A DNA stretch of 64,000 nucleotides from the NCBI RefSeq assembly GCF_007558865.1, contig NZ_VLPK01000001.1, forward strand, positions 1,798,001 through 1,862,000. Reading direction: 5' to 3'. Of the stretch, positions 63,129-64,000 are shown piece after piece. Below the pieces are notes generated by a model that had not been told where the DNA came from, did no database searches, and was given only the letters and a program-made list of their open reading frames with translations. How positions within the stretch are numbered: position 1 is the stretch's first letter; each line of letters starts with the position of its first letter. The position numbers and the translations under genes are program-made. The stretch is from Mucilaginibacter corticis. Its GTDB lineage: Bacteria > Bacteroidota > Bacteroidia > Sphingobacteriales > Sphingobacteriaceae.

Positions 63129-63544
63129 TATAATGTTCTTAAAAATTGTTCGGCTGTTAAAACCGGTATTGGAAATTTTTTATAGTGTTTGATATTTCTG
63201 CTGATAATCAAATCACATTGATTTTTTTCGGCAATAAAATATTGGATGGTGTCTTCAAAATCGGCATGTTCATTATCCAACGCTTTTTTGATATCATCTG
63301 ATTCAAAAGCTAGCGGATCTACAATTTTGGTCAACACTTTAAGTTGTTCTTTTGCAACCTGCCTGTTAAGATTTTTTGCCACCATGTAATGGATATTGGC
63401 AAATATCAAGGTTGATGTTTTTAAACTTAAACTACCATTTAATCCTTGTTGTAAGAGTATTTGGCTGAATGGTTCGAAAGGCTGCCTGCGTAACAGTAGA
63501 TCAAGCAGGACATCACTGTCAACAAAAATGTTTTTATAAGCCAT
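63128..63544 (-). CDS. PIN-domain toxin
   Basis: 138 residues. Acidic residues at the expected places of the PIN nuclease site are seen: FVDSDVLLDLLLRRQPF (D8, D10), then ALDNEHADFEDTIQYFIAEK (E/D near 95-100) and LIISRNIKHYKKF. Such toxins cut RNA, often tRNA. It overlaps its antitoxin gene by 11 bp and the pheS start by 1 bp, so all three are one transcript. It may be a chromosomal VapC-like pair with the DUF6364-like protein. Confidence 0.88.
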   Translation of the reverse strand: MAYKNIFVDSDVLLDLLLRRQPFEPFSQILLQQGLNGSLSLKTSTLIFANIHYMVAKNLNRQVAKEQLKVLTKIVDPLAFESDDIKKALDNEHADFEDTIQYFIAEKNQCDLIISRNIKHYKKFPIPVLTAEQFLRTL

Positions 63545-63818
63545 TCTTCTCTTTCAGGTATTCATATTTCACATCCCACAAATTGACATCATCAGGATAT
63601 TTGCCTTTTAATATGCCTGTTAAAGACAATATCTCATCCGATATTTTCATATCCTTATATTTTTCAAGCACCGGATTTGTCTTTTCTCTCTTTGTAGCGA
63701 AGTCGGTAAGTAATTTCTTAAACAACTTAGAAACGCTTATGTCGTCCTCAGAGGCTATCCTTTTAGCCAGCTCGACTGTTTGCTCATCAGCACTTAAAGT
63801 CAATTTTGTGGTTGCCAT
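63534..63818 (-). CDS. DUF6364-like antitoxin
   Basis: 94 residues. The front ATTKLTLSADEQTVELAKRI, then ASEDDISVSKLFKKLLTDFA, is a ribbon-helix-helix-like DNA-binding part with a DUF6364 pattern; the C-terminal half (YPDDVNLWDVKYEYLKEK) would neutralise the PIN toxin. It is first in the operon and behind a promoter with two 10-bp direct repeats, the usual set for autoregulation. Confidence 0.82.
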   Translation of the reverse strand: MATTKLTLSADEQTVELAKRIASEDDISVSKLFKKLLTDFATKREKTNPVLEKYKDMKISDEILSLTGILKGKYPDDVNLWDVKYEYLKEKNGL

Positions 63819-63830
63819 AGCACTTTCTTT

Positions 63831-63863
63831 TTTATACGTACAAATATAAATAATTTATACGTA
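63831..63863 (-). promoter_or_regulatory. Operator and promoter of the toxin-antitoxin-pheS operon
   Basis: TTTATACGTA occurs twice in direct orientation, at 63831-63840 and 63854-63863 (23-bp period). Between them on the minus strand is TATATTTG (63848-63841), the -7 box. Each repeat contains the palindrome TACGTA. The antitoxin starts 13 bp downstream of the nearer repeat. Confidence 0.75.
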
Positions 63864-63866
63864 ACA

Positions 63867-64000
63867 TTATTTTATCACCCCTAACTCTTTACCAACCTTG
63901 GTAAATGCGGCAATGGCTTTATCCAGGTGTTCAACGTCATGCGCGGCAGAGATTTGTACCCTGATCCTTGCTTTGCCTTGCGGAACCACCGGGTAGTAAA
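63867..64000 (-). CDS. kbl: Glycine C-acetyltransferase, 3' end
   Basis: The last 44 codons of a PLP-dependent enzyme of the glycine C-acetyltransferase / 2-amino-3-ketobutyrate CoA ligase type, running off the window edge. Readable motif [20 protein letters not shown], followed by [20 protein letters not shown], is the C-terminal signature. It converts threonine-derived 2-amino-3-ketobutyrate and CoA to glycine and acetyl-CoA. It lies 48 bp upstream of the antitoxin on the same strand. The distance leaves little room for a terminator. Confidence 0.88.
   Translation of the reverse strand, partial: YYPVVPQGKARIRVQISAAHDVEHLDKAIAAFTKVGKELGVIK

Overview
The window looks like a chromosomal segment of a Bacteroidota bacterium, most likely Sphingobacteriaceae (Mucilaginibacter or Pedobacter type). 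The grounds are the protein families (LytS/LytTR pairs, ASPIC/UnbV VCBS proteins, head-GIN DUF2807, GxGYxYP, GH95, FucP, a carotenoid desaturase, YfhO) and promoters of the Bacteroidota type (TTTG, about 19 nt, TAnnTTTG) in front of both tRNA genes. No plasmid, phage or CRISPR signature was found. One small decayed integrative remnant is present.

Layout. 1-1.6 kb: 3' part of a carotenoid desaturase and a small XRE regulator. 1.7-7 kb (minus): a DUF4419 protein, then a tight redox/sensing cluster of Tat-type metallophosphoesterase, YceI, two-heme-motif cytochrome c, LytS-type kinase and LytTR regulator. 7.3-13.5 kb (minus): two paralogous lipoproteins, an FtsX-type permease, a DUF2807 protein and a probable outer-membrane protein. 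13.6-20.1 kb: a tRNA-Pro remnant, a vanadium-haloperoxidase-like lipoprotein with a giant VCBS/UnbV lipoprotein, an outer-membrane protein and an intact tRNA-Pro(GGG). 20.2-25.9 kb: metallophosphoesterase plus patatin, a divergent DUF5995 protein, and a PAS/GAF protein that ends in a kinase H-box but has no ATPase domain. 26.1-27.5 kb: tRNA-Ala(GGC) followed by a broken tyrosine recombinase and a frameshifted membrane gene.

28.7-41.6 kb is a carbohydrate region: GH78-like rhamnosidase, FucP transporter, an unknown lipoprotein, GxGYxYP protein, GH95 alpha-L-fucosidase and GH36 alpha-galactosidase. There is no SusC/SusD pair in the window, so uptake of released sugar seems to rely on FucP and on outer-membrane transport encoded elsewhere. 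41.7-44.7 kb holds a 40-residue lipoprotein and three tandem TPR paralogues. 45-54.4 kb is mixed: a Crp/Fnr regulator with a perfect palindrome, an alpha/beta hydrolase, an SDR-AraC-SDR operon with operator-like repeats, Pr6Pr and YfhO membrane proteins, and two coiled-coil envelope proteins. 54.7-60 kb has a clan GH-D glycosidase, a serine hydrolase, an AT-rich unknown gene and a GH43 enzyme. 60-64 kb has an AT-rich uracil-DNA-glycosylase-like gene, and an operon running DUF6364-like antitoxin, PIN toxin, pheS, degenerate Rieske-like lipoprotein, TetR. The 3' end of glycine C-acetyltransferase (kbl) lies at the edge.

No single spectacular new system is demonstrated. The best leads are the toxin-antitoxin-pheS operon with its operator, the UDG-like gene with its own dyad, the decayed integrase/membrane-gene pair beside tRNA-Ala, the ATPase-less kinase-like sensor, and the phosphoesterase-YceI-cytochrome-LytS/LytTR cluster. 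All functions are inferred from reading the sequence; no database search was run.
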